A stretch of 64,000 bases of DNA. Source: Incurvaria masculella (lineage: Eukaryota > Arthropoda > Insecta > Lepidoptera > Incurvariidae). Both the position numbers and the translations under genes were made by a program. Positions 44,259 through 58,400 of this stretch are shown here, one piece after another (the stretch's first letter is position 1; every line of letters starts with the position of its first letter). The stretch is from the NCBI GenBank assembly GCA_946894095.1, contig OX335644.1:23169595-23233594 (forward strand). Reading direction: 5' to 3'. The notes under the pieces were generated by a model. It ran no database searches. It saw only the letters and a list, made by a program, of their open reading frames with translations, and had not been told where the DNA came from.

Positions 44259-44508
44259 AGGGTTCCGTACCCAAAGGGTGCCAACGGAACCCTATTACTA
44301 AGCCTCCGCTGTCCATCCGTCCTTCCGTCTGTCACAGGGCTGTATCTCATTAACGGTAATAAGTAGGCAGCTGAATTTTTCACATAGTATATTTATTTTG
44401 CCGCTGTTACAGCAAATAGGTAAAACAAAAAAATAAATAAAGGGGAACACAAAAAACGTGATTTTATTGTGTTAAATCTTGTACGATGACACGGAACCCT
44501 CCGTGTTT
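44259..44508 (+). mobile_element. CCGT-associated element, copy 3
   Basis: Same start as copy 1, with a short ccgtcc tract. It ends at cacggaaccctccgtg without the terminal gcgagtccgactcgc hairpin. Confidence 0.8.
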
Positions 44509-45135
44509 TCTGCAGTGCCTCAAAATTGATGGCGGCATGGTCTGTCGTAGCTACATAGTTCACTGACTTGATCTCTAGGTCAACAGAATTAACTGTTTGT
44601 GAACTGATTACTCTCAAATTTAATTCAATATATTTATTTAAACTTTTGGTTGTCAAACTACACTAAGTTACATCACAAACAGATACGCGGATTCGATCAA
44701 CTCAGTAAAGAAGAAACTTCACTGGTTCATAGACCTTTTCAGTCTGTCCACAATAATGATAATACACACTTAGATCTAAATGCAAATGGGTAGTCTCAAA
44801 TCTAATCTAAATCCCAATTTTGATATCTTAAATCTTGGATAAAAACTACCAATCCAACTTAAACGTGCATGCCACATTCAAACATAGTCCCAGACGTATT
44901 GGAGGGTTTGTGTGGATAGGAGCTGACTTGAACGCTATTTTAGAGCACATTCGCGCGCGGTGGCGATGTTTTGACCATATAGGGAGACGCGATATCGACC
45001 GCATGTCACTTGTCCTTCTCTTCAGTGATGAAATCTAAATTGGGTCATCCCTCAACAACTGCACTACAGTTTATTGTTAATGGGCGCAAAGCGTTACAAT
45101 TGGTATTGCCAGGCGGGCGACAAGATATCTCACCA

Positions 45136-45276
45136 CTATCGGCGATTGCGAGGCTGCCCGCGCACGCCGTGCTGCGCCGGTGGGACATTCGATTGCTCGT
45201 ACATCTGCCAGGCTACTGCCAGCGCGACTCCCAGCAATCCACCCAGTATAAGCACACCGTTGAAGACTCCCTGCAT
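45136..45276 (-). CDS. Candidate 46-residue membrane micropeptide
   Basis: A GC-rich island in AT-rich DNA. The minus ORF reads MQGVFNGVLILGGLLGVALA then VAWQMYEQSNVPPAQ and a basic end RGQPRNRR, with TAG at 45138-45136. The Gly/Leu/Val-rich start could be a membrane segment. An acceptor-like ctatctacag sits immediately before the ATG, so it may be an internal exon of a longer gene. Plus-strand frames are also open. The family is not recognised. Confidence 0.35.
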   Translation of the reverse strand: MQGVFNGVLILGGLLGVALAVAWQMYEQSNVPPAQHGVRGQPRNRR

Positions 45277-46032
45277 CTGTAGATAGAATTCATGTTGAAT
45301 GTAGGCATCGTATCAAAACCTGCATAATATCATAGATGAATGAGTGACTTCACAATCTATGATAATCTATAATAATGTTACAAATGCGAAAATAACTCCA
45401 TCTGTCTGTTGCGTTTTCGCGCCTAACCCGCTATACCAATTTTAATCAATTTCCTTTTTATAGTCATGCACCCCTTGCCGGATTTCAAAATTATGACGGA
45501 CCCCTTCTGAACTCACTTGAAGGGGAAGACATCATGGCATCATTATGATGAAAAATTTACTTTTTATTAAATTTTATTACCTCAGAAAAAGAAAAGATAG
45601 CTAATTTTTTTTAGATCAATCACGCGCAGTATGTATTCTCATCAAACATGGACCCTTAGCACTCATGCCACCTACCTCCAGCGTTCATGTCACAGGAGTA
45701 CATGGACCAAGAAACCCTGGTATAGACATAGCAATGGACCTTGGAGAAGGACATATGCTACCTATTGGAGCGAAAATTAAACTCGAAGGGGATGATGATA
45801 GGGGATAAAAGTTTGTATGGGGAACTCATTATATCTAAGAAATAATTCAGCCCTTCATCAGTCCAAAACGTCATTGACCCGAGCGGTCGGGTACCAAATA
45901 AATAGGACCGTTGTGTGGGAACTGTATTCTCTTCCTATTTATTTCGTTTTGGTTATTGGTCACCCTGACAAATGCAAATAAAGATAGCTTCAGCTGGATC
46001 CGATGCCTATACATTTTTGGGCCACTTTTGCT

Positions 46033-46384
46033 TTTTTTATGTAACTGGAAATGGATGGCTAATACCACAACCAGTCATGTTATAAGCGCAACATGAACCC
46101 TTTATTAGCACAGCTACATTGAACTAGATGGAAAAAAAACATCCAATGCGATGGTACCGACCTGGCCGAGCTTAACCCTACCACCTAGTAGGGGAAGGTG
46201 ACCTACAGTTTTACATGGGTTCCAAACCATGGAACAGCTTCATTCGTGACGAAATGCACTTAACCAACTCGGGAACATAAAGAAAGTGGTGCATGATTGG
46301 GGTCTCCCGCCCCCAATCAATCTCTGCACCTAGACCTCGGGCATGCAAGGCAAGTCCCTCCGTCACCAAGCAATGAGCCGCTTA
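46033..46384 (-). mobile_element. SINE, tRNA-type head, deleted body
   Basis: Minus strand head gagcggctcattgcttggtg, gcatgcccgaggtctaggtg; the body lacks the segment between the ttttccatc and accatcgcattgga blocks. Two ggggg-rich inverted pieces (attggggtctcccgcccccaat) lie in the head. Confidence 0.78.
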
Positions 46385-46489
46385 TGCTAGATCGATCTCG
46401 CTTATGTGTTAATGCCCCAGAAAGATCTTAACGTTGCGCCATATGCGAGGTATACTTGGTTACTATTTAATTTCTCAGAGAATACTTAA

Positions 46490-46843
46490 GGCATCAAAAA
46501 ATTACGCTCCCCATACAACCGTAGTTTACTAATCATTTGAAAACCACTGTTCCAATTTGCTTGATATTTGGGACTTAATATCAGGCATCAAATATCTATG
46601 TCTGCACGTGTTTGTTTTTTCGAAAAATTTATCCTGTGTCACACAACAGAGAAAATAAAATTTGTATGAAGATTTTCTTTTGCCTGTTATTTGCCTTGCT
46701 TTAGATTTTTCAGCAAAACAAAAACGTGCAGACAGATATTTATTGTAGAATATTAGATACCAAATATCAAGCAAATGGGAACAGTGTTTTTCAAATGATC
46801 AGTAAACTAGGTTTGTATGGGGAACGTAGCTTACAGGCCGTTC
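46490..46843. mobile_element. Family A MITE, older copy
   Basis: TTAA at 46486-46489 and 46844-46847; the ends are diverged (ggcatcaaaaaattacgctcc and gtagcttacaggccgttc) but the interior gtttactaatcatttgaaaaccactgttccaa is clear. Confidence 0.78.
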
Positions 46844-47059
46844 TTAACTCATCAAGTTTAAATTTAGATTTTTAATTGAGCAATTTCCTTTTGGTGAAGC
46901 TTGATTAATAAAGAACTTTATGAAGAATTAATTATTAAATTGAGCTAGCATCTCGTAACAAAATGCATGCATCATAGAATTTAGAAAGAATATCCTGGCA
47001 CTAATCCAACTCGGAAAGAGAAAGATGTTGGATGAACGGAGTGGGGTTTGAAGTTTTTT

Positions 47060-49400
47060 TTTTCCAGGTAACAAAAGGTGCTCAAACCGTTTCGGGTAAA
47101 GAATCATCCCTTTCATTTGGCTTCTGTACACATAAAACAAATACATGGTCGAAGTACCTACAGACAGAACATACATATTACAATGGCGTCACCATAGACC
47201 TAGCATGCGCGGTACATCCTATTTCTATGGGCGTCACCCTAGACATATTAGACTTTGACCCACATACGTTTTCCTTGCAAATGCCTACCGTGGCGTTGAG
47301 GATTATGCGCTCCGTACATACCTTGATTCGCAGTTGCTATGCTAATCTGCACTTCCTCACTTGGTAAACTTGATTTGGGTTTGTTTGTGGCTTAGTCCAG
47401 CAGTGGTCCAGTAGCCAGTCAGATGACAAATCCAAAGAGAATATAATCACTGACAAAACAATCAAACGTATAGTATTCGGTTTTCGGGAAATTCCCTTCT
47501 GAGTAATGAGTATAGACGATGCACTCTGCCTAATGTAAAAAGTATCACTATTTAAATAATACTTACGACACGACGCAAAAGCAAACGCACGGTAGCAAAA
47601 CCCAACGTAATAAATCGAGCACGCTCCCATGACAACCATGTATTTTAGCTGTTTCTGTTTGCAGCGGTTGAGTCAACTACAAGCGTCAGAGGAGGGAGGA
47701 ATTTGTCTTCCTGAGCGAGCGCGCCAAATGCGTCATTCAAAGAGTCGGTCGACATAATAATGTCGCGCCATTATACGCCGGACAAATAAAAGCATATTAT
47801 AGTTGACCGCACTTTCGTTTAAATTCAATACAAAACTTGGAAAGTCTTCTTATATTACATCTGATTTTACAGGACTATTTAGGATTTGAAGATTTCAAGC
47901 GATAATAAAGCGTAGTTAACTTTATATCTACAACTACTGAAGTAAATAATTGGAAAAAACATGTGGAAAGGGCATACAAATATAAGGACCGATACCCAAA
48001 TGTTGTCAATCCAAGTGCGGAATAACGATGTGAATCTGCGGGCAAAACATCACAAAAGACAACGACACAGACTAATTTATTACTGTGCACGTAAAAATTG
48101 CGTTTTCAAGAATTTCGCAATTTCGCAGTTTTTATTAGTTCATTATAGCACTTTCGATCAAGAAAGTAATTGTAGTCAGACTATTTAACGACTGCACTCG
48201 TTGATCTAAACTGTTTAGGTACCTACCTGAAGAAAACGAGCGTTATGTCGGCGCGCGCCGTCCGTGAAGATGAGGAGAACAAGGTCGTATTTTTGGCAAT
48301 ATTCCCCTAATTTCGTCCCCTTTTTTACATTTTGAGACTTCCGTATTTTCTTGCAAGTGACTTCCACTTATAAGTTCCGTCTTGATTATTAATGCCGAGG
48401 ATCAGATCACATGAAAATTAACTACCTAACTACATGGCATGGGAACGAAATGAATCTCACGGGGTTTCAACGATGAAAAATAATGTAAACGTACTTAACA
48501 AAACACTTTAGCTAATTTTTAGAAATATACTGGTGAAATAGATTGGAAATTGCATGGGATAACAATAAATTTAATAAATTTCTTAATTCAATACTAAATT
48601 GCCGAATACCTGCATATTTTTAGGTGTGGAAAAGTTATCCTATCGGGCTCCAATAGTCTTCCTTTGCAATTGGAATTGGTTTTTGCAGCGGTAGAAATTT
48701 ATTTCGCATGTTTTTCACCCTTCGACTCACCACTGACTGATCCCGTCTGACTATGCAAACAGCAGCAATTTAAATGGGACAATATTGCATTGTCAAATCT
48801 TGATTCTGTTCAATTGTGTTATTACTAAGATGCATATGTGTGTGGATCCGAAGTCAGATGACCTGTGGGTGACAATTAGGCGCTCCTCTGTACAAAAATA
48901 TCGATGGCAGACATTATGTCATTAAGCTATTGTTGTTTTGACGTTTTAAATTTGTAAAAATTATACATATATTTTGCTATAGCTAAGCACTTCATTTGTG
49001 ACATTGTAAAGGCCTAAATACCAAATAAATTGACAAAAATGCATCCAAAATGTACAACACACTCAGTGATTCAGTTTTAATGGACTGAGAGAAGAAATTA
49101 TTTTAAAAGTCACATCCAGTTTCGTGAGACTGTTGTAGAAACTCTGTCCCAACTAACAACATTTCTATGGAATATTACTTCTTTACCTGTAATAAATAGC
49201 AAAACTAACAAAAATAATGTTTCTTTCGCCACACTGTTTGGTGTGAGTTTTGTTGTTTGACTTTTTTTCTGCAAGTAAGAAAAGATAGCTAATAAAAAGA
49301 TAGCTTTGTAGTTCACACAAGCAGAGCTGCTGGCGAAGTTATTGCGTATAATCAAGTCAACAATTAATCAGAACTCAAAAATCTTGCAAGGTGAAAAAAT
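47060..49400. other. Upstream of the RING gene, no secure exon
   Basis: Two exon-like pieces were considered. 47665-47757 on plus follows ctgtttgcag and reads RLSQLQASEEGGICLPERAR.. to TAA. 48245-48283 on plus reads MSARAVREDEENK before a poor donor. Neither joins anything in phase. Confidence 0.3.
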
Positions 49401-49435
49401 CACAATTGATCCAAAAAGTCGACTTTCGAATAATA

Positions 49436-52400
49436 ATGTTGAGAGTGGTCTCGCAGGCTGGCGGTAGCGGGCTGGGTCTGGCAGCGGCGGCGGCGGTAGT
49501 GGGGGTGGGGCTCGGCGTGGGCGCTGCTCTCTATTACTTCCTGAAGCCGCAGGACGAGCCGGACCGGCCGCACGCATCCGGCGCCGACCACACACGCACC
49601 TTGTAAGTGGCCACCCCTGTATATTGAACTAACAAACATCACCGATGCCATTTCTGGCTCCGGAGCACCGACTTTTGGTCTCGGGGCACCCAACAATACC
49701 AGCCTGGTTTCAGCCAATGATGTTTCAGGCATACACTATGAATGGCGAGCCTACTACTGTTATCTAGCTATTGCTATAATAAGAATAAGAAAAATAATAA
49801 TACAGTAGAATCCGGATATAACGACCTTCAAGGGACCGGCGATACTATGTCGTACTAACCGGACGACGCACAAAACGGACCGATTAAAGTTTGAACCACT
49901 GTAACAATGCCTTATCCACCTGCTCATTAGTAGACGTCCTTACACGTTTGCATTTCAAAACATTGGCATTAAATAGTGGCTCAATCTTATCTTTATTCTT
50001 TTTTATTGTGGATATTGTAGAATGAGATACGCCAAACTCCTTTGCAAGGGTTGCATTTGATTCACCGGCTTCCAATCGATGTAATATTGCACTTTTTTCT
50101 TCAATTGTAAAACACTTTCGCTTCACTGAACTCATTTCGTCGAGCTTTATGAACTTGTCATAACAGGTGACAAACACGAACTGTGATTAACGCGCGCCAA
50201 TAAGGAGGTGAAGCGCGCGGGGCGGGGGGGCGAGTGCGTAGGTAAACGAAACATTGCGCGTGTGTCGTTTTAACCGGACATATTATCGTAAATAATGGTC
50301 GCTATAAGCAGTTGGTCGCTTAAACCGGAGTCGCACTAAACGGTTATATTTTCTTAGTACCTATCTACGAAACCAAACTTGAGTAAACATTATCGTCGTT
50401 AAAACCGGTTAGTCGTTACAAGCGAAGTCGTTGTAAATGAATTCTACTGTATAAGAAAATCATAACACCACCAAAATTAGGTTTTCGTAGATTTATTAAG
50501 ATAGTCTTTACCCTGTCCATTCCCAGTACGGGGCGATACTGTTCATGCTCTAAATTCTTTACTAGGTTTTTTTAAATGAAAAAAAATTGTATGGGTCGGA
50601 GCACCGTTGACCTAAAATTAATGGCATAACGGTAGTATAACCGTGTTCTTTCTTTTGACATTCAATTCTTTGATGTTTCCATATTTAGCATTAAAAAAAT
50701 AGGCGATTTGATTGGAGACTGTGATGTGAATTGTTAGTGTATGTAAGTGAATGGAGCTGTGCAGGGAATGGCTTGTAAGCTATGCTTCCTATACGAACGG
50801 GCGACATATATCTGTGTCCGCAAGTTTTTGTTTTTTCGAAAATCCAAACCGAATCAAATGAAAGCAAAAAGGAAATCTTTATACGAATTTTATTTTCTCT
50901 ATGGTTTGACCCAGGATACGTTTACCATAAAAAACATAAACGTGCAGACACAGATATTTGTTGCCTGAGATACCAAATATCAAGTAAATTGGGACATTGG
51001 TTTTCAAATTATTAATAAACTATGCAAGGGCGTCGCCAAGGGGGGGCAGGGAGGGGCAGCTGCCCCCCCCCCCCCTAGAGATTCTAAAAAAGTTGCCAAA
51101 TATAATGCAACCAAAGTCCTAAGTCTTTGAGTTGATTTGCTTGAAGTTCAAGCCTTGAACAATCATTCCCGTGCGTCGAAACTCGAATGAATTCACCAAT
51201 GAGAATGAGAAAAGTATGAATTGTAGTAGGTAAAGTCAACTTGCCCCCCCCCCCCCCCCCGCGCCATCGCGCGACGCCCTTGAAACTATGTTTGTACGGG
51301 GAGCGAAATTTTCTCATGCTTAGGGGCCCACCTCAAGCACTGACTCATACAACTCATACAGCAACCCAATTAGGGAATGTGTTTTTATAAATATGGCATA
51401 TCATTCATATTTCTGCCTCAACACTTTCACTCATTTGCACGATGCTTTCTGGTGTAGAACTGGCACAACTCCCATGGAGGAGTCAACTCACCCCTTTTGC
51501 ACCAGTCATTGAGTGGGTGTTTAGTATCCCACCAGTACTGGAGCAGATGTTTCGACACAAACTGATTGATGTAGAATCGGTCGAGTTAGATGATTGTTTT
51601 GTGGGAGTTGCGCCGGTTCTCTCGCGCGAACCGACCTAAACTCGTCGATTTCTCAGTGCCTTTTCTCTCCAGTACTGACTTTTGATATTGCCGTTCATAC
51701 AAGAACTAGTGATTTTTATCAGTCTGATACAAATTTATTTGAAATTTGTTTTATACAGGTTGTTTACGACATGATAAAAAATATTTCAATCACCCAAAAA
51801 CTAAGAGCTATCTTCTGGCCGCAAAATACCGACTAGTGATAAATGTTTGGTCTTCATGTGTGTCTGTGAATGCCTACGACACTCAAAATCCTATGTACTG
51901 TCAGCCAACGATTGAAAGATACAATTCCAAAGTTACCTTTCGGTTACACCATGTACATATGCCACGTAACGGAAAGTTACTTATCGGATTTCAGGTAACT
52001 GGAGGTGGTGAAAACAGGGGTTAGATAGTGGAGGAAGTCACCTAATTCCTACAGAAATATAGTTTGTAGGGCAAATAGTATGACAGTGGGTGTCAGCCAT
52101 CCAAGTCCAGTAATATACACAAACACATGGCTATATCATAAAATGCCTCCCCTGCAGGATTTAAACATTGGAATAAATTCCCATATTATACATAAACAAC
52201 CTGTATTTATTAGACCAACTAATTTTGCGCGAGTTTAAGCTGTTTATGCTCTCATATTGCTTGCTTTATTTCGCGCTTGTGGACTGATGGTGTGTGCGCA
52301 TGCGTTGTAGCCAATGCGAGGACGCGCCGTCTCTGTCGTGGGACTACAACAATGGGGTGCAGCAGGACTTGTACGTATATTTTTGCTTTGTAACCCTAAG

Positions 52401-55400
52401 TGGCTCACACTCTATTAATATTTTAATGCACAAGGCAGCGCCGGACTTATATTTTTATTGATAGGGTTGTTACCCTGTCAATGGGGAAGAAACTGCTTAT
52501 TTATCACTACAGGTGGTGTCTAAGCGAGCTGAAAAAATAAACCAGAATCGATTTTAAAATTTTATTAACGCAATCTAAGTAATTGAAGCGCTAATGGAAT
52601 ACTTTATTAATTTTTTTTTAAAATATCTCTAGTTTTCCTGAAAGAAAGCATGTTGATTTGTATGTAGATTGTGAAGTGAACGGGCATACAAATCCGGGTC
52701 AAACGCCCGTCTTTAATGAGTGGTCAGTCCGAGTTCTCACCTGAATTGGCGTTTACGGAACCGCAGTTACGTTAAATATTAATAGTTACGTTTTTACTAC
52801 TTATTCTGTGGTTTTAATTCTTCAAGCTGACAAAGTCAAACTCGAACTTTCGATTTGTATGAGACGGCGGAGTCGGAGTAAACGTCGACGTATTTACAGC
52901 GACAGTGAGTGAGCTGGCAAATCAAACTCGGACTCGCAACTGTTAGTTCGCTTAACGCCCACTGCGCGCGCTCTTCTATTTCTCCTTACATTTGAAAACG
53001 CCAGTCGATTAGTTGGGCGTAAATGCCAATTTAGGTGACAACTGGGAATAGAGGCTCTGGTAAATAAGAGGTGACGCATTGATCATATTTCTTAACTTTT
53101 CGTCATTATTTCAAAGTAAAACTTGAAAACACATTTCATATTATTTCTGTATGTATTAAAATAAATTACTTTCTTAATGTATCCTTGCATCGTATGATTT
53201 GTACAGTTTGACCGTCCAGCTTCCTCACTCCATGTTCATCATTGTTGCTGCAATTGCAGTTGCTGTTGGTTTGGACGTTGAAAAAAAAAAAACACCGGAG
53301 TTTCTTTCCAGTTCTTCTTCGCTGTGTTTTGTTTTGCTGAACTGGCCAATGCTAAAATATGACAAATCCGAGTGCAGTGTACTGTCTATGGATGATGAAT
53401 AAACAATACAATACAATACATCATCTCATCGCACATCGCATGTTGTTTCAGTAGCCCCATGTTGACCCCACAACACGACTCTGACACTTCCGATGACGAA
53501 TGGCAAATGACCCGTGACTTCACGTAAGCATTTGTCTAAGTAATATTGGTGCATTTGTGAGCTTCAAGAAACTTTCGGTCGCCTTTAACTTGTTACATGA
53601 CTTAACATGTTCTATAGTACCGGAGTACCGATAAACTATCTACTCTCTTCTACAAAATGGTTTTAAGGCTGTTCCGACCCATATAAAGTTGTTTGCACAC
53701 AAAACGCAAAAAGTATTGCACTTTAAGCCACGAATTAATAATATAAGTTTAATATAGTCATATTACTTGCAGCGAAAACAATTTCACAATTTCAGGATTA
53801 TTGGTTTTGTTATAATTTATTTAAATACGATTTTTATTTGACAGCGCCATCTAACGGTGTAAAACTTCTAATCGGCAATTACAACAAAACCATTTAACCT
53901 GAAATTGTGAATATGTTTTCGCTGCAACTACTATGGCTATATTTAATATTTTTGACGAATTCGTGCCTTAAAGTGCAATACTTTTTGCGTTCTGTGTAAA
54001 AAAAAACATTGTATGGGTCGGAACATCCTTAAGCCGTCTTAAGAGCCTATATTTTAAAATTGAAACGCATATTATTTACCTACAAAGATGTCGTGCAGCT
54101 ACCCTCAGGAGAAACCGGTTTTCTACATCAAAACATGTCTGATTTAATAAAAATTTTTCTTGAATATAGTTTTAAATCCTATTAACTATTCTCTTATATT
54201 TTCATAATTTCGTTTTTCTCCTAAGTTAAAAGCAGTTTGATATTGCATACTTTTTCATTCAAAATGTTTCATATTAAGAGCATCGTTACTACGTTTGATA
54301 ACTGTTCACATGCTCTTAAAGTTTTACTAGGTTTTTGAAATGTTGGCTTTTAAAATATGTTGTCAAAACCTATGTGTGTATGTTTAATTTTTTTTATAAA
54401 CCTTTTAGATTCGAAAATATTGCCTAAAAACATTTAAAAATATTGTACTTTTCACCTTAATTATTTTTACTGAAAGATACAGTATTTACAAAAAAATAAA
54501 AACATAAGGACACAGAATGAAGCTTTCTTAAGTGATAATTTTTTTTAAAATTAAAATCTGACAACTTTTAGGGGTAGGGAAACGTTAGGGCCCTGAAGAC
54601 GATTTCGCTAGCTTAATGGCAGTCGCCGTGCTAAATTGTGCCTTGGCCAATGGACAAAGAATGCATTTTTCTAAATTCTCTTATCTTTGTAAGCATTTAA
54701 TATTTCTGTAATTAAAAAACTTTGATAAAATTTAAAAACGCAGACGACTAAGTACTGGTTAGATTATATTGTTCGCATAATTCAAATATGTTTAGAAATG
54801 GAGTAGAAAATAGCTTTCTCTTTTTGTATGGGCCGTCACGAACAATATACCCTCTTAAGGTGGCCCAACCCGGCGGGACTAACTTATTCGAAGGGCACGG
54901 TACAAAACCGTGCTATTGCGCTCTGGGACCTTCACTGTTTCAAAGAAAAAAACAAGCTCCATTATAAAGAAGATGCAACATGTCCACAAAGAAGACAATG
55001 TGCATAGTGTATGATTTGATAAGATTTACGAAAACTTTAATTACAAAACGACTTATAGCTGAAAGTAAACCACGACTGCTGTAGTATAAAAATTAACAAA
55101 AACCAAATTGATTATAAACTTTGATGAAACAAGCTATGTCTGATGATAAATCTTTTTCAGATTTTTTTACTTTATCGTTGAGTAATCCACCTCCAAAGTT
55201 ATTGTATAAAACACCCGATAAATTCTAACTTTCGGACCTTATAACTTAGAAACCAAACACAATTTTACATTGCCAACGGCCATCAAACATCTACACTTGA
55301 GAGCAAAGAAATCGAATCACTCCCGTCCTTGACGTTAAAATATTTTTTTTCAGGAGTCACTTGTTGCACAAATAAAAAAAATACCTCATTAGAAAGCCTG

Positions 55401-58400
55401 TTTAACAGGCTGTCAATAATTTAAAAAAAATATAAAAAACATCTTTCAATTTATTAAATATTGCCCATTAATGAAACACAGTCTTAAAATGAGTTTTTTT
55501 GTTAAATTTAATATAGCAATAAAACCATAAAACCTAAACAAAAAAGGAACAATAATTAACACGTGTATTTTTTTTAGTATCACTGCTTCCATGCGGTTCC
55601 TCGTGGATCTTATGAATTTTACCAGATCTTCTTGGCGTATAGCTTCTCACTCCTCCGTCAGAGCATTCTTGAGCTCTTGTATGTTTGCAGGTTCAGGATT
55701 CCGAGGCTGAATTCTTCTTTTTACCTGATCCTATAGATCCTCTATGGGATTAAGGTCAGGACTATGTGCTGATCATGCCATTGTCCTCACGCCGACTTCA
55801 GTCAGATACTGCCCGATGATTCGCGCGGTGTGTGGCCTGGCATTATCGTGCATAAACACAACATTTTCGCCGAATTCGAAACGCACAATGTGGTCTTGCA
55901 GGATCTCGTTGATGTGTGGTGGCGCGGTTAGGCCTCTTCCACCAGGTCCACCAAGCGCCCTTTCAATGAAAACAAGTTCCGTTCGTGCATCGAGAGAAAT
56001 GCCTTCCTAGATCATGCACGAACCACCGCCATAACATATATTTTCCTGAATGCAGCACTGCGAAAATCGCTCCCCAGGTCGGCGATAGACTCGCCCTCTT
56101 CCGTCGGTGCTACAGAGAGAGACTTTGGACTCATCTGAGAACAAGACGCGACTCCATAGCTCAAGCGTCCTGTTGACGTGCTCACGTGAAAACAAAAGTA
56201 GTGCTTGGCGATGAGCTGCAGTGAGTTTCAGACCTGTCGCTGGTTTATGAGGACGCAAGTTCTTCTCCTTTACTCTTCTATTGATCGTCCACCTACTAAC
56301 GGCGACTCCTCGCACACCCATTTGTTGCTGAGGCACTTGGACATCATTGAGGTGCCGGTGGCGCAACGATGTCAGCTCGATAAAACGGTTATCTCGATCT
56401 GTTGTAGACCGAGGTCGGCCCGTCCCAGGCCGCCGATTTAAGGCACTGGTCTCCAAAAATCTTCTGTAAACTCTATGAACCGCTGATTGGCTCAAATGTA
56501 ATCACCCAGCAACTGTGCGCTGACTATGGCCAGCTTGCAACAGAGCAACGATTTGACCAGCTTCCTGAGGGTTGGTGGCCATGTCCTGGAACCAATGTGA
56601 TCGTATCTAGCGAGCAATATCCCTGTTCAAGCGCTGAGGCTTGAATGATGAGTCATAAGGGCTTGTTTTCGACTTTATGACTTCAGAACCGAGCGCACTC
56701 ATAAACAAATTAGCGATATTTTGAGGTTGTGTTTTAATTTAGGGCTGCATTTAACATTGACATTGAGTTTTAATCGAAAATGTTTTTATTTATTGACAGC
56801 CTGTTAAATAGGCTTTAAAATGAAGTAAATTTTTTTTTGTTGTGATATGTGTCACCTGAGAAAAACGCTTTCGAAATAATATTACTGCAGTGATTCGATT
56901 TATTTGCTCTCAAGTGTAGTTCAATAAAATAAAGCAATTTTGAGCAAAATTTGGGATCTTTGACAAGAAATATGGGCATGATCTTCTTTCCACGTTTGTA
57001 TGGGGAGTCGAGCGGGTTGGGCCACCTTAAGGTCGGCCCGTAAGCACCTGAAAATTTCGCCTCCCATACAAACGTAGTTTACTAATCATTTGAAAACCAA
57101 TGTTCCAACTTACTTGATATTTGGTATCTAATATTAGGCTACAAATATCTGTGTCTGCATGCCTTTGTTTTTTCGGTAAATGTATTCTGGGTCAAACCAT
57201 AGAGAAAACAAAATTCGTATGAAGATTTTCTTTTTGCTTTCATTTCATTCGGTTTGGATTTTTCAAAAAAACAAAAGCTTGCAGACACAGATATTTGTTA
57301 CCTGATATTAGATATTAAATATAAATTTAATTGGAATAGCGGTTTCCAAATTATTAGTAAACTACGTTTGTATGGGGAGCATACCTTACGGGCCGTTCTT
57401 AAGGTGGCCCAACCCGGCGGGACTAACTCTTTCGCGGGCACTGTACAAAACCGTGCTGTTGCGCTCTGGGACCTTCTCTGTTTCAAAGAAAAAGAAAGGC
57501 TCCGTGATGAGGAAGATGCAACATTTCCACAAAAAAGATAATGTGCATAGTGTATGATTTGAAAATTTTTATTTTGAAACGATCATCTTCTCTGAAAATG
57601 AATCAACATCTTTTTGTTTAGGTTGGTTGAAATGCTTAACGATTAACTTTAAATTGTATTTTGATCTTTAGTTGTCTCACTTTGGACTATAAGCAGAACT
57701 TATAAAAATATACTTTTCAAATAAAATAAAATACTCAAGTACGATGTAAAAAATTTTTTTTGTTGGGCCCGGGCCCTCTTGGGTCGGTGCCCGTGGCATT
57801 TTGCCAGCCCTGCCACCCTATTGTTACGCCACTGGTAATAAACCACCAAAGTTATTGGATAAAACGCGCGAAAAATTCGAACTTTCGGACCTTATAACTA
57901 AGAAACCAAACACAATTTTTCAATCCCAACGGTCATCAGACATCTAGTTTGATCAAATAAAGCTCTTTTGAGCAAAATTTGGAATCTCTGATAAGAAATA
58001 TGGGCGTGATCTTCTTTCCCCATTTGTATGGGGAGATGAGCGGGTTGGGCCACCTTAAGGTCGGCCCGTGAGCACCTGAAAATTTTGCCTCCCATACAAA
58101 CGTAGTTTACTAAAATTTTGAAAACCAATGTTCCAACTTACTTGATATTTGGTATCTAATATTAGGCTACAAATATCTGTGTCTGCATGCCTTTGTTTTT
58201 TCGGTAAATGTATTCTGGGTCAAACCACAGAGAAAACAAAATTCGTATGAAGATTTTTTTTTCGCTTTCATTTCATTCGGTTTGCATTTTTCAAAAAAAC
58301 AAAAGCATGCAGACACAGATATTTGTTACCTGATATTAGATATTAAATATAAATTTAATTGGAATAGCTGTTTCCGAATGATTAGTAAACTACGTTTGTA

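Larger units (their letters stand above)
54859..57026. mobile_element. Family B MITE carrying a Tc1-like insertion
   Basis: ggtggcccaacccggcggg to cgggttgggccacc, between TTAA 54855-54858 and 57027-57030. Removing the Tc1-like insert leaves about 543 bp, the same size as the intact copy at 27267-27808. Confidence 0.87.

Noticed and set aside
47665..47757. Exon-like plus segment after ctgtttgcag
   Set aside because: No upstream exon with matching phase was found and the 30 residues carry no recognisable motif.
48245..48283. Short coding start MSARAVREDEENK as an alternative first exon of the RING gene
   Set aside because: The donor (aacaag|gtcgta) is poor and the phase does not match the phase-2 exon 2.
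55744..56176. Plus-strand ORFs of 88 and 63 codons
   Set aside because: They are antisense shadows of the Tc1-like transposase remnant.
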